Source: Sebastes aleutianus
Lineage: Eukaryota; Chordata; Actinopteri; Perciformes; Sebastidae
Direction of reading: 5' to 3'
DNA length: 64,000 bases
Assembly: GCA_916700875.1 (NCBI GenBank)
Contig: CAKAKS010000067.1
Coordinates: 27,517,433 to 27,581,432 of the forward strand
The notes under the pieces: generated by a model
What the model saw: the letters and a program-made list of their open reading frames with translations, nothing else
Database searches by the model: none
Told to the model about the DNA's origin: nothing
Program-made: the position numbers and the translations under genes
Shown: one piece after another, positions 33,365-45,638 of the stretch
How positions within the stretch are numbered: the first letter of the stretch is position 1
Layout: each line of letters starts with the position of its first letter

Positions 33365-36155
33365 TATTCATGCACAAAAAATGATCCTTTTTCCTGACCA
33401 AACACCACAGACATTCTGTAGAAAAAAAAAAGTGACAAAAAGCCCGAGGCTGTTGCTTGTCAGCACCGAGCTCCACACAGAAAAATACAGGATTTAAATA
33501 TAACATTCATTCGTTTTTCCATTCAATATGAAAACATTCCAATTCTTGCTCATGCATTAGAAATTACATTTCTGTAACAGTTCCCTTGAGTCCTGATATT
33601 TGAGGATATCAACAATCAATACATTTGCGCTCTCCTTGTGCATGGCTGCTGCAGATAATAAGGGCATCAGTGGGGAACATGGAGGGCTCTTCTATGCTCC
33701 GTGACAAGTCGGTATGAAGGCCAAAGCTTTTCACAAGCATGTATAGTCCTCATTAAATATTGCACTGTTCTCGTTCATGCAGACATAAGTGGACAGAGAG
33801 ATTAACTAGGATAAAAATAACGTAATATGCATGACTATAAGCTACCTGGAAGCCTGAGATACTGAAAGTACACTGCTGTTTTGGGAACGGTCCATCACCA
33901 TAAGCTGCATGGAGGAAGAGGCATATTTCCCCCCAGTGTTTCTATAGTAACGGTAGAATAAAAACAAAACAAAATGAAATGGTACCTAGTTGCCGGATCC
34001 TTTTCAAACATAAGATCCAACGTGACTTACCAGAGTGCCTCTCACCGGCTGAGAGAGCATGGCGCGGATGGAAATGAAGGGCACAGGCAGGTACCCTGTG
34101 TACTCCCCTGTGCATATTACTGTTAAAAGGTAGACCTCACATCAAATCTAATGTGGAAATACTTCCTGTACTCCTGAACGGTAGAGTTGGGTCGATTTAC
34201 GGTTTTGCCGGTTCGGTCTGGTGTACCGAGTTTACACCGGTTTGATTTTAAGCCAACCGATTGAACCAGCATTTGTCACTATGACAGGTTGTGGAAAATT
34301 AAAAAGTGGCTGACATCAGCAACAGGTGCCGACGGCGTCACTCACTGCACCCCGAAGTAACTTACCTTAAAGGCCCCTAAGCACGTAAAAATGCAACTCA
34401 ACTGTATACTACTTAGTGTTTACCTGCTACTGGTTACGTTGCAGATTCAGATTTGACTCACAAAATATAACAATGAAAAATATGATGCATTATTATTCTT
34501 TATTACACTGCTTTGTTGAATTCTTGATTGTGATTGGTCAATCAAGGCGGTCTGTTATTTCTTTATAGCAGTCCGTTACTATGTATAACAGACTGTTGCT
34601 ATGGGCGCAGTTCTAATGTCGGACTCTGGCGGACCGTTTTTGTGTCAAATTATTGATTTCTTAAGTAAGCAGCCGTGTAATAAGCGGGATAATGTACAGC
34701 TAGCGGGTCATTGTTGTGAAATAAACCCCGACAGGGCGATGCAGGACCCCAATGCAAAGCATGACCCCTGTACATTATCCTTTTCTTAAACTATGCAGCA
34801 TCTTATTAGAATTGAAAACTCCACCTTGAACAGATGTTAAGTCAATTTAAGTACACTGTGCTAATAATACCTCTCTTTCACTCTTCACTTGAAGAAAACA
34901 TTTAAATGCAGGACTTTTACCGTGCTGTATTAATAGTTTTACTATTAATAGTTAATAGTTTTACTTAAAAAAAACCCAGTTTGAGTAGGCTTACTTCTTC
35001 TACCACTGCCAACATTCCCAGTTAGAGAGGGCGAAAAGTAAAGCAACAGCGTCCCAAATCATCAAACTGCTCCCTGAAAAACACACCTAGGTTGCGGTTA
35101 CTCGCGGTCAGAAACATCGGTGAAATACTCTTAGCGGAGGTAATTTCCAAATAGGCATATTTGTCGCTGGCTTTGATTTAACAAATGCCGTTATAAAGTA
35201 GAGTATGAATGTAATTAGCGGAGGTATTTTGCTGGTGGTAACGTTATTAGTGTTATAAGTTAGTATCAAGTCGTTGGGGGGGAAAACACATGGTCACACC
35301 GGTGAAATACACTTTGGTTTGATTGTGCTTCCAGTTGGCTATCATTCATGTTGACTCCAGGGAAGTGAAGAAGAGTTTGGTTGTAAAGTGAACTGCAGAC
35401 AATGAGCGGTCTGTGCCGCTGCGGACGACATGCTGGACTCAGTCTGTAGAGCCCTGAAACCCCACACCTGCTACCGCACAGAGCACTGTTCGCTTGTTTA
35501 TTCAAAGCTCATTAATACTGAACATGCCGCGTGTCCACATAGCACCAACTTCGACACTGCACGACCTTGCAATACAACGGCGAAGTGTGAAGTAGATCGA
35601 TAGATAAATAGTACATTCTTTCTTTCTAGCTTCAACAGGACCCAATGTAATGCCTTTTACTCTGTAAAGAATGTGTAATATAATAAGACAGCACCTTGAC
35701 ACTGAGATGAGCTGCTTTATGGACAATAACACCATATACATGTACACTACCAACATAGTCATATTCAGAATAAGATAAATATTTTCCTGTCTGAAAAAGA
35801 AAATGGTCATCTTCAATGTGCTACAGACGAATAAAACCAATAATAGAATGCAACCTCGTGAATGGGTGGTTGGAGTTGCTGAAGGTTTTGCCTGTCTTGT
35901 TAGATAATGTCTAGTTTTTATTCCTATTGTTTACTTAGTACATTGATTCATTTTCTAAAGTAAGTGTTTTCTCCTGCTTTGCACCAACTGTTTGTATTCC
36001 TATACGGTTGTTGTAAAGGGGAAAAGCTGTGGATTCAAGTGTGATTGTGTTTGGATGTTTTGAATTAAAGTTAATACTGTACGTATGTACAAACATTTTT
36101 TATTTTTTTATTTATTCATCTTGTATCGTGCCTAACTTTAGTGCATTATATCATA
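33365..36155. other. Intergenic, mostly unrecognised
   Basis: No exon-like stretch recognised. It includes the MITE copy at 34520-34790 and a short AAGTAAAAGT-type remnant near 34860-35000. Confidence 0.4.
34520..34790 (+). mobile_element. MITE with GGATAATGTACA motifs, inverted relative to 15600-15895
   Basis: Contains GGATAATGTACAGCTAGCGGG inside and CCCCTGTACATTATCC at its right end. Several shared words with 15600-15895 are listed there. Confidence 0.65.
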
Positions 36156-36158
36156 TTG

Positions 36159-36397
36159 CGGTGGTTCTCAAAGTGGGGTCCGGGGATCCCCAGAGGAATA
36201 ATTCATTTTCACTATAATTCCATCCATAAGTAACACAATGACATAATGTATGATTATTTTGGCCATGGGTTTCATACACTTTCTATAATAAAACATCTAA
36301 AAAACAAAAATCCTACCAGAAGGGGGACCCATTATGAAATGGGGGTCTAATTTGTGTCAGTTTAAGGGTCCTTGACGTGAAAAAGAAGAACCACTAA
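36159..36397. mobile_element. hAT-type MITE
   Basis: Left GTGGTTCTCAAAGTGGGGTCCGGGGATCCCC; right GGGTCCTTGACGTGAAAAAGAAGAACCAC. The ends are inverted GTGGTTCT. Confidence 0.65.
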
Positions 36398-36399
36398 CA

Positions 36400-37990
36400 T
36401 ATCGGATATGGAATTAATCTGCAGATTAATTAAAATGAATAAAAATACAAACAACAATACAGTAGAATAGCAGAATACTTAAAAATGAATGCCTTTGATT
36501 GAACCGAAAAACAGCAGCTCTATGCCGTCCGTCTCAGCCGAGAACGGAGAAATGTCAGGCCGACTCCTTCCCGAGTCATGTCATGGAGATGAGCCAAGCC
36601 AGAGCCCTCATCGCCGTTGCTCGTATCGGAGCGCAACCCATGCGGGGCTCGGGCTGAAAGGGCTGAGCGGAAGCCTCCGCAGGCTGCATTACACATGGGG
36701 TTTGCAGCCGGGCACTGCTGGAGTGGCGGCCTCAAAACACCGCTGTTCTGGGGGAGAGGGCCCAGCAACCATGACTTTGAGGTACACAGACTACACTCGC
36801 ACAGACACAGAGGGATGAGGAGAGGAGACGTGCACTGCAGGTTAAGGCTGAGTTATTGAAAGTTACTTGAAATGACTGAATGAGAATATAGCAGCTTCAA
36901 GGATGCTACACAGAAGACATGTTCAATCTGCTTCATTACATAAACATTCATAAGTGTCATCTGACTAATAACAGAGTGAAATAGGTCAGCACATTCTTTT
37001 GCAAATTTCCGGACTGCATTATACATATGATTATTATTTGTTTATAGACATTCATTTTAGGGTTTTTCTGACATTTAATTGAGGTGAAGCTGGTCTCCTC
37101 TAATAGCAGCAGTTTCCTATTGCAACAGTCGTGGAAAATGCCAGAGGAAAAGAGACTGTTTTAGACCGTTTACTGATGGGGCTGCGTCAGGGTTCAGCTC
37201 CTTCAACAATGAGGATTGTGATTTTAAATGTCATTGCCAGCGCAAAGCAGCATTCCGGCAACCAAGTCCAAGTGGGTCAAGAAGCATTGTGTTCTTATTG
37301 TCTGCAGGAAATGCATAGCGATAACAAAGGGCACTGAGCTTATGGCGAGGCAGACGCCTATCGTGCATAAGACATCGACTATCTCTACTTTTGCCCAACA
37401 AAAAAAAAGAAAAAAAGAAAAAGACTGAAATATTGTTTTCTTACACATCAGCAAATCTGAACATCAGAAAACCAGTTTCTGAAATGTTTGGGCCTATTTC
37501 TCATTTTTGCAGACACACAATTTATAAAATGGGCTGCCGCCTCTTGCAATGTTCTCGGAGGAAGACAACTGCTGAACCACTTTTATAAAGTGAAAATGTA
37601 AACACTGTTTACCAAACTTGTCTTCCACATTCGGAGACAGAAAAACACCACAAGTTCAAATTCAGGTACAGTTACTATCTATTTGCTCGACTGAGCCGTG
37701 CCCTTGAATAACACGAATCCATTATGTGTGAAACGTTTGTTGAACTTTTTAAAAAATATTGAGAGATAACTGTTATTTCTGTCAGCCTTTGACTTTGGAC
37801 ACGTTTGATTCAAGTCTTAACAGCGCAGCTCACTGATAATGTTGGATTTCAGAATCCTATCAAATATATATGAATCTCTGATATTGGCTATTTGCATATA
37901 AAAAACCTTCCTGCTCCAGAGAGAAGATTCACTTGCTGAAGACGGTGCACTGCTGAGGGATGCTGCATCTACAAAGTGCTGTCAAACTCC
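36400..37990. other. Intergenic, GC-rich patch at 36520-36830, otherwise unrecognised
   Basis: 36520-36830 is GC-rich and open on both strands (about 100 codons on the plus strand), but neither translation looks like a protein family and there are no clear splice sites. The rest is AT-rich with no recognised feature. Confidence 0.35.
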
Positions 37991-39309
37991 TAAACTATTC
38001 TGCATTGTGCTACGGCTGCTCGATTATGGCAAAAATCTCATTGACTTTGGAAACATATGCATTTAGAAAGAGCTTACATTTTAAAGTTAAATGCATCAAT
38101 CTGGTGCACTTTGAGAGCAAAATTAAGAAGCTAGATCTATGAGAAACGTTGTGCTCTAGTAAAGAATTTAATCATAAACACATTGGTTGTATAGATATTA
38201 GGGCTGTCAAAGTTAACGCGATAATAACGCGCTGATTCATTTTAACGCCACTAATTTCTTTAACTCATTAATGCAACTTGCAATTTTTAGGGTTGCAGCG
38301 GGCTCAGAGTGAAGATACTGGTATCATATGAAACTAGAAAAACCTAAGGAATCCATTGGTAACAACCATGTCATACTAACTTGTCGTGAAGGAGGCCAAA
38401 TAACGCTCCAAACTTACAAAGATTCATGGCCATTTTCAAAGGGGTTCCTTGACCTCTGACCTGAAGATATGTGAATGTAAATGGGTTCTATGGGTACCCA
38501 CGAGTCTCCCCTTTACAGACATGCCCACTTTATGATCATCACATGCAGTTTTGGGGCAAGTCATAGTCAAGTCAGCACACTGACACACTGACAGCTGTTG
38601 TTGCCTGTTGGGCTGCAGTTTGCCATGTTATGATTTGAGCATATTTGCTATGCTAAATGCAGTACCTGTGAGGGTTTCTGGACAATATTTGTCATTGTTT
38701 TGTGTTGTTAATTGATTTCCAGTAATAAATATATACATACATTTGCATAAAGAAAGCATATTTGCCCACTCCCATGTTGAAGAGTAGTAAATACTTGACA
38801 AATCTCCCTTTAAGATACAATTTGAACAGATAAAAAATGTGTGATAAATTTGCGATTAAACTATTTTAATCGGTTGACAGCCCTGATACAAACACATTGG
38901 TTGTATAGATATGAATGGTGATGGTGCGGCAAAAAAAGGCAAAACAAGACGGGGTTTGTGTTTCAAGATGGGCCGGGTGGGTTACCGATATCACCGCACA
39001 GAGGATAGTCCGCCTCACAGCGAGCACTAAGCGGCGAGGTTTTTCAAGCCTTTCAGGCCTTTCCAAGCTGACCTACAGCCGGTCGCGGTGCACCACCACA
39101 GAGGAAAAACGCCCCACCGAGACGGACAAAAGCACACCGCTGTAAAGGAAAGGGGTGCCTTGGATTTATAAGACAAGACAAAAGGAGAGCATCATTGCAA
39201 AACTGAATGCGGCACAATAATTGTTTATATTGATTATCTTGTTTTCATAAGCGTTGGAGGCTAAAATAATTGTTGTAATTGAAATTCGATTAATTGCAAA
39301 GCCCGACAT
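37991..39309. mobile_element. hAT-like element interrupted by another repeat
   Basis: Left end ACGGCTGCTCGATTATGGCAAAAATCTC; right end ATTCGATTAATTGCAAAGCCCG. Both are the familiar GGGCTGYNCGATTAAT-type termini in opposite orientation. A 685-bp AGGGCTGTCAA copy sits inside. Confidence 0.5.
38200..38884 (-). mobile_element. AGGGCTGTCAA-family, longest copy, flanked by a 23-bp direct repeat
   Basis: Left end AGGGCTGTCAAAGTTAACGCG, right end ...AATCGGTTGACAGCCCT; about 685 bp. The 23 bases AAACACATTGGTTGTATAGATAT occur just outside both ends (38176-38198 and 38890-38912). Confidence 0.8.
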
Positions 39310-41160
39310 TGTGGCTTACATTATTAGATTATAATGAAAAGAGTTCATTATTCAGAACAAAAACATACAACATGATTGATTTTATATTTTGCAAAATAAC
39401 CTTATATGTCTTCAAAGCATAAAAATGTGTTATTTATAATTTAACATGTGAACGTTTTACTTTTACCTTAAAGTGCAATTGACATAAAATCAAAGTAAAT
39501 ATAAGTGGAGTCCTGTGGGGGTCATTACACTTCACTGTAACATCTAAAACCTTTACTAGAGTGGAGATGCTGAAGAAAATAGAGGCACACGATGGAATCA
39601 ATATCCATTTCATGCTTCTTTAGAACCATCGGCACTGTACAATTTACTGGTGCAACAACTCAATGTTGACCTGCGCTGTATGTGTATAAGTTGATATTAA
39701 AGTGAGTTTGGTCATTTAGAGGCTGATGATGCCCGTGAGTTGTACGTTACCGTCATGGGGGAATAACAGAGTAATTGAATCATGAGTACAGCTCCAGCTC
39801 AGCAGGGGCCAAATGTTTTCTGGGACAAGCCACTTTTTTTCTGTAGAGCTCTTGTTTCACTTTCTCGTTACGGAGCTACAGTGTAGAAACGTTTTGTACG
39901 ATTATATAACTATGAATTATAAAACATTGCTCTGCATATGATGTTTAAATATGCATCAAATATGAATTTATACCACTGAAATCATTGCCAATTCAACACC
40001 CATTCCCACTGCCTGAGGGATTCTAGCACTATGTGTAATACGTGCTTCGGTAGATTAGACTCAGTTTTATAAAAAGAAGAATGCCCTGTTGTATAATTAA
40101 TCCAAGTACAATGCACGACAAGAAAACTGAAACCATAGAGCTGCATTAATGGATTTTTTGGCCACTTTGGGGGAAAGCTTTAAACACAATATCACTTTAT
40201 AAATTGTATATGGTTGAAGTGTTAGAAAACTGTTTCCCATTTACACATTCAGTAGACACCAATAGTAGAACATTTTGTTTTTTCTGAAAACCTAAACAAT
40301 GTCAGTTCAAGATGCACTCATCTCCTTTTAGCTTTTTTTTGGTCTCCACCAATTCCTGAGGGAAATATCAGACTCTTTATGCCTACTTCACACTACAAGA
40401 CTTCAGCTCTGATTTTCCTCTCCCAGACAGTTTTTGGAGCTCCCCGACAAAAGCCCCCAGATCAGAGGCAAATTAGCGTTGGCTCGCACATCGGCGCTCG
40501 AACATCATGTGTGAACTCTTCAAAGACGAGAGCCGAGAGGCTTTCAGATGCTCCGTTGACACATTCCAGATATCTAGCATGCTAAATATCCGGACCCGTC
40601 AGGTACTCCGGCCACGAGCTACAGCCAATAAGAGCATGAGACCCGGGTTGAGGGGGAAACCTGGCGGAGGAGGGGTCGCCTGTAACAATAGGAACTTACT
40701 ATATGTGTGGAATTTGCACCTAGGGGAATAAATAGTAGTCAAAAGAGTGTGGAAACCAGTTGAAACAGGCTATTTTGTAAACATATGTGCCAACAACAAC
40801 ATCAGCAATGTATCAAGTCATTTACTGTGTATTTCTCGTGTATGTTTTCATGACAAAACGTAGTTTGGAGACCTCAACGGGGATTCCTCCCGGTGAAAGC
40901 TCTTGTAGTGTGTGACCCCCCCTGTCGCCGGTCAGATTAAAAACGATGAAAAACTCCCGATTACAAGACAGCAAGTTGTGTAGTGTGAACTTGGCTTTAG
41001 CTGCTAAATGCTCTGTCTACTATGAGGTGCTGGGCAGGTTTTGTTCAATGGGTTTTCAGAGCTTATTTGTTGAAAACAGCTGCCTTGTGCTGCTGGAAAC
41101 AAGGGACTGAACTAAAACAGTCAAGTTAAAAGCTATTAAACCAAAACAATGTTGTGAAAG
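39310..41160. other. Intergenic, no recognised gene
   Basis: AT-rich to mixed sequence. The segment 40310-41060 has words shared with the repeats at 23.9 and 24.4 kb (TTTTAGCTTTTTTTTGGTCTCCACC, AAACAGCTG). No exon recognised. Confidence 0.4.
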
Positions 41161-41164
41161 CAGA

Positions 41165-41590
41165 GGTGGAAGGAGTACTAGAGTATTCTACTAAAGTAAA
41201 AGTAGGCCCACTGTTACCCAGCAAACATGTGACGTCAGGAGGACATTTAGATCTTGTCTGTATAAAGTCCGTCAGTCCAGACCCACTTTTGTACGTCTGG
41301 TGGACGTGCAAGTTGGGTTCAATATCTAGACGTCTGACTAGGACCCCTTTTGGGCGCCTGTGGACGTGCAACTCAGGTTGACATCAATAGTTGAACGTTA
41401 AAAAGATGTTGCAAAAACTTTCATTCTGGCTCTTCGGTGGATGTCTTCGGACAGCGACAAAGACATTAAATGTATGTCTTTTAGAACGTGTCTTTGCTCA
41501 GTGGGATACTTTAAGCAAATTTTTACTCAAGTAAAAGTTAAAAAGTGGGTCAGTTAAAATGTAGGCCTAGTACATGTATGCAGTACTGCA
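41165..41590. mobile_element. hAT-type MITE split by a second element (about 41217-41505)
   Basis: Outer sequence GAGGTGGAAGGAGTACTAGAG...AAAGTAAAAGT and TTTTTACTCAAGTAAAAGTT belongs to the CAGTGGTGGAA family. Inner element begins CCCAGCAAACATGTGACGTC and ends TTTGCTCAGTGGG, weak inverted termini, and has repeated ACGTCTGGTGGACGTGCAA motifs. Confidence 0.55.
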
Positions 41591-42030
41591 TTACATTTTA
41601 AAAGAGGGGGGGGTGTTATATGATGCTACTGTTAAATTAGAGTAGGCAACAAATTGCATTAAATGCCAGCTTGTACACCAGTCGAACAACATCAGCAACA
41701 AGAGCCCTTATATCCAAAGAAACCAACAACAGACGGGCACTCTGCAGTCTGTGCATACAACTGATAATCAATTATAAATAGGCCTATACAGCTGCCTTCT
41801 CACTGTAGCCTCACAGGAATTGTAAGAGAGACAAAAACTCAAGACAATTAAAAATGATCCACAAGAAATACAACGAGCTACATGGACACAACGTAAACTT
41901 CATTTAGAATCAACAGTAGAATAAAATACCACATGTATAAACAATATAAACTCCACAGCCACAAACACAAAGACACATAGCAAAGGAGAGACTGGACAGT
42001 TTTTACACACAGCGTAGCCAGCACGCACGC

Positions 42031-42043
42031 GTTGCTAAGCAAC
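42031..42043. promoter_or_regulatory. X-box-like palindrome (RFX-type site)
   Basis: GTTGCTAAGCAAC is a perfect inverted repeat that fits the RFX consensus GTNRCC-N-RGYAAC. It may serve a promoter near 42640, or may be chance within repeats. Confidence 0.35.
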
Positions 42044-42103
42044 GTCTTTGACGCAACGAAGTGGTTGTTGACGTTCTCATTCAGAAGCTTGTGTTCAAAG
42101 AGT

Positions 42104-42161
42104 ATAGAAGAAGAAGAAGAAGAAGAAGAAGAAGAAGAAGAAGAAGAAGAAGAAGAAGAAA
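42104..42161. repeat. (GAA)n microsatellite
   Basis: About nineteen GAA triplets. Confidence 0.95.
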
Positions 42162-42343
42162 CTCCAGTGATTCTTTGACAACAGCCGCTGCCGCCGCAAT
42201 TTTGGACTAAAAACGCTTATTATATTTATAATATTTAATTTTTTTCAACAATAAAATATGACAATAGCAAAGTGACAATTTTGTTTTACTTTTGAACGGC
42301 ACTTTTTAGGCGGATATTTTAATAGCGTCCAGGTAGTTGCTTT

Positions 42344-42626
42344 TAGTGATGTGTCGGTCGCGAACGAGCTGAAACGAAGCAGCATGTAAAATTATGATAT
42401 TCTGGAAATTAGAGGGTTTAGTATAATTATATTGAATAATTTAAGTGATATATGTGCACACATACTAATCATAGATCAAAACAGCTAAAGCTAAATTTGG
42501 CTGAATTATAAAAGGCAGAAGTTGTAAAACAAAAGAACCGTTTGGGAGCTGAAAGAGCCGGCTCTTCTTTGGTGAGCTGAGCCGAATGATCTGGCTCACT
42601 AAAAAGAGCCGGAATTCCCATCACTA
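42344..42626. mobile_element. hAT MITE with an eroded 8-bp target duplication
   Basis: Left TAGTGATGTGTCGGTCGCGAACGA; right GAGCCGGAATTCCCATCACTA. Flanks GTTGCTTT (42336-42343) and GCCGCTTT (42627-42634) agree at six of eight bases. The interior has the GGCTCTTTAGT/GAGCCGGCTC motifs of this family. Confidence 0.75.
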
Positions 42627-42730
42627 GCCGCTTTCAGTCCAGAATGGCGGAAGCGTTGCTCTACTGCGGAGCGCTGCTGTTGCTATGAAAATAACAGTCA
42701 TTGGCAATATACGTTCTTTGGTTGTACTCA

Positions 42731-42849
42731 CCGGTCTGAATAGCAACCCTGCGAGTCTTTTGAGCACCGCGAAGCCCTCCACAATCTGCTCCAGGTTCAA
42801 CTTCTCCACTTGTTCATCCTCAAAGTATAACCAGTTCCCTCCACAAGCC
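42731..42849 (-). CDS. Unassigned exon-like stretch
   Basis: On the minus strand an open frame from near 42849 reads EQLGLACGGNWLYFEDEQ, then VEKLNLEQIVEGFAVLKRLA and GLLFRP, ending at a textbook donor (ACCG|GTGAGT, about 42730). An AG lies just upstream of the first codon (ctgtagagtag), and a stop in frame before it means the exon must begin there. The composition looks coding and is unlike the surrounding AT-rich repeats. I do not recognise the protein and find no partner exon to the left. It could be an internal exon of an unrecognised gene or a pseudogene fragment. A plus-strand ATGGCGGAAGCG with good context at 42642 opens only 14 codons. Confidence 0.3.
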
Positions 42850-43309
42850 AGACCCAGCTGCTCCTACTCTACAGATGATGAACATCGTGGGTGCGTCACT
42901 TAACGTGCTCCGGGTGCTGCGTTAAGTCGGTCATTAATTAAGATAGACTCCACATCTTTTTTTTTTTTTTTTTTTAACTATACCGAGGTATAATAATGTT
43001 AATTATAACCACACTTGTGATCCGTTATTTCCTTGTACTTGAAGTGGCTCCAGCCCATGAACGCAAACATTTACAATAATTTATGGTGTGTCACAGGTGT
43101 GTTTGTGTGATGCAGCTGCAGACACACCTGCATCCGCCAAAAACTGATTTATCAGCCAGTTTATAGTCTACAGCTGCTGTTATCTGAATCAAACGGTCAT
43201 TATGTGCAAATATACACATAACTGTATGTCCGTGGTAATAGCAAAGGTAAAAAAAAGTACTGTGCTGGTTTATAATCTAGGGCACAGAGCAGGTCAAATA
43301 ATGCATAGC

Positions 43310-43440
43310 CATAATTTATTTATTTATTTTTATTTATTTAACCTTTATTTAATCAGTGATAAAAATGTCTTTTCCAAGAGTGTCCTGGCCAAGATAGGAA
43401 GCAGTACAGTTACACGGTTGCAGACATAAAACAAACATAA
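43310..43440 (-). mobile_element. Old LINE/SINE 3' tail
   Basis: Complement of the tail seen near 32.05 kb: reading minus, CTTGGCCAGGACACTCTTGG...GATTAAATAAAGGTTAAAT. Confidence 0.55.
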
Positions 43441-44156
43441 CAATTGAAAACGAAGACAAAGAGCAAATTACAGAATCATAAGGTATCAAAAAACATTGAA
43501 CATTCAAAACATCTACAGCCAGATGTGCCTGTTTCCAATGCAAAGGAGATAATTTCTACAACCCATCTGTAAATCATTATAATTACAGTCTAATTCTAAA
43601 TATAAAAAAAGGATATTAGACATTCCAAACACACTATCGGAAACAATAGTAGCTTATTATATTGCCTATATCAAATGACATGCCTGACAACTAAACTGTA
43701 AACACTTGATTGGCCACAATTGTGATTATTCTGTTACAAGAAACGTTAATGACATACCTTTGCTATTATACCACGGACATACAGTTATGTGTATTTGCAC
43801 ATTATGACTTTGCAGCTGTAACCTATAAACTGGGCAATACACTGAAAATCCACTTTTTGGCGGATGATCACTTTTTGGCAGGACAGCGGCAGTTGGCATC
43901 CTTTAGTTGCATTACTCCCTCCTACTGGTTTTAATCGTCCCCTGTTATCCAAATCCATCACAGCCTTGTAAATAGTCTGGTTGCTTTTAAAAAACCTAAA
44001 TATCCCTTTTCTCCCCTCCACCGTGTCTCCACTGTCAGTAATCGTCCTGCAATCATAGCCCTTCTTTCCTCTGCATGAAATCAGGATGCACTCTACTGTG
44101 TCCTTTTCTTGACACTGATTACAGTGACAAGTAGGACGGTTCCCTATGACATAGTG

Positions 44157-44831
44157 CAGTGATGCTCAAAGTGTGGTCAGGGGAACCCTCAAGTGGTCTG
44201 TCACACTCTGTCAGGGGGTCCGCGAAATAATTTGCTATAAAATTGTGCTGTATCATTATGAAGTACAGATGGGGACCATTTTCGCCAATAAAACAAAGCA
44301 TAGAAACTCTGATTGTGACACACAGCAATAAGATCATTATTTTGAAAATGAAAATGAACATTAGCAAGACTGGAGAGGTCCTAATAAATCATTTCACTTT
44401 GCCAGCCTAAAGCTGACTTTCAGTAAATGCTTCAACTTAGACAGGTAAATTGAAATATCTGGATTTATTAGGACCATATGCCAGTCTGTTCATTTTCTAC
44501 TACTTGAAATGTAGGTTATACATGCTGTCAAAGTTGAGTCCAAATGCAATTTTTTTATAAATTCAAGTGGTATTAACATTCAGTATCATTGCAAAATGTC
44601 CCCACTGTGGGACTAATAAAGGATGATCTCATCTTATCTCAACATGATTCAAATTGAAATATGTTTATGAAACAGGTCTGAAGTATTTACATTGAAAAGT
44701 TTTACGATACAAATAGATCTAACGGCATCTAAGAGTACAAATGGTAGTGAGCATTATGCTCCATCGGTAAGACGGGGTCCTTGGAAAATGTTCTCCCCTG
44801 TAAGGAGTCCCAAAACGTCTGAGAACCCCTG
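44157..44831. mobile_element. hAT MITE with perfect 8-bp target duplication ACATAGTG
   Basis: Left CAGTGATGCTCAAAGTGTGGTCAGGGG; right AACGTCTGAGAACCCCTG. ACATAGTG occurs directly outside both ends (44149-44156 and 44832-44839). Inside is a LINE-like tail (ACTAATAAAGGATGATCTCATCTTATCTC), so the element picked up, or was hit by, another repeat. Confidence 0.9.
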
Positions 44832-45638
44832 ACATAGTGTACTATATTCTAGTTGACCAATTCTTAATCTACTCACGATTACTTGGTCTTTTCCGTTGGT
44901 TCTACTACTTCTGACCCTTCCTACTTTGTTTTGTATTTCATGTATCTTCCTATCTTGTTGTCACGATTTGATTATTTCCCTCCAAATCATAAATTTCCCC
45001 TCCGATTTTAAAAGTTAAATATTTATTTCTACATATTCTCTTCTGACCCTCACCTTTGCTAAATTGTCTGCTTTCTCATTTCCCGGCATTCCTGAGTGTG
45101 CCTTCTACTCACATGAATGCCAGACTGGCTAACTATTGATATAGTGCAGCTTTAAATAAATCATAATATGGTGTCTCCATACCTTCAAAGCAGTCCGGCA
45201 ATCCAACAATGTAATAAATCCTTGAAAACTTTATGTTCAACTATCAAAAAAAGTACTTTTGTTTTAATTTAGGTGGACGACTGCCAACGAGTGGAGTGGA
45301 TGTTAAAGGGTTAAAGGTATAGAGACATTATGACATTTTCCATTTATATTCAAGGGATTTGTTGTTTTTGTTTGTTATTTTCAATGCTAATGCTTCGATT
45401 GAAGGATTAACGCGGCGCTCTGCAGAATGAGACGAGTCTCTTCCCGGTCTTAAGAAACCTCATTAGAATTACATGAACTCAAAAAATGTGTATCATCCAT
45501 AAGAAGGCTGTTATTCCTTCCTAACAGGCTATTTAAGATTTTCTACTTAACAATAGCAGAATATACGTGGTACATGACTAAATGTACCCGCCGTGCAATA
45601 ACAAAGCAATTGACTTTCTCGTTCACCTCTCTTAATAT

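Noticed and set aside
36489..36859. GC-rich ORFs on both strands near 36.6 kb
   Set aside because: Neither frame resembles a known family, there are no convincing splice signals, and both strands are equally open.
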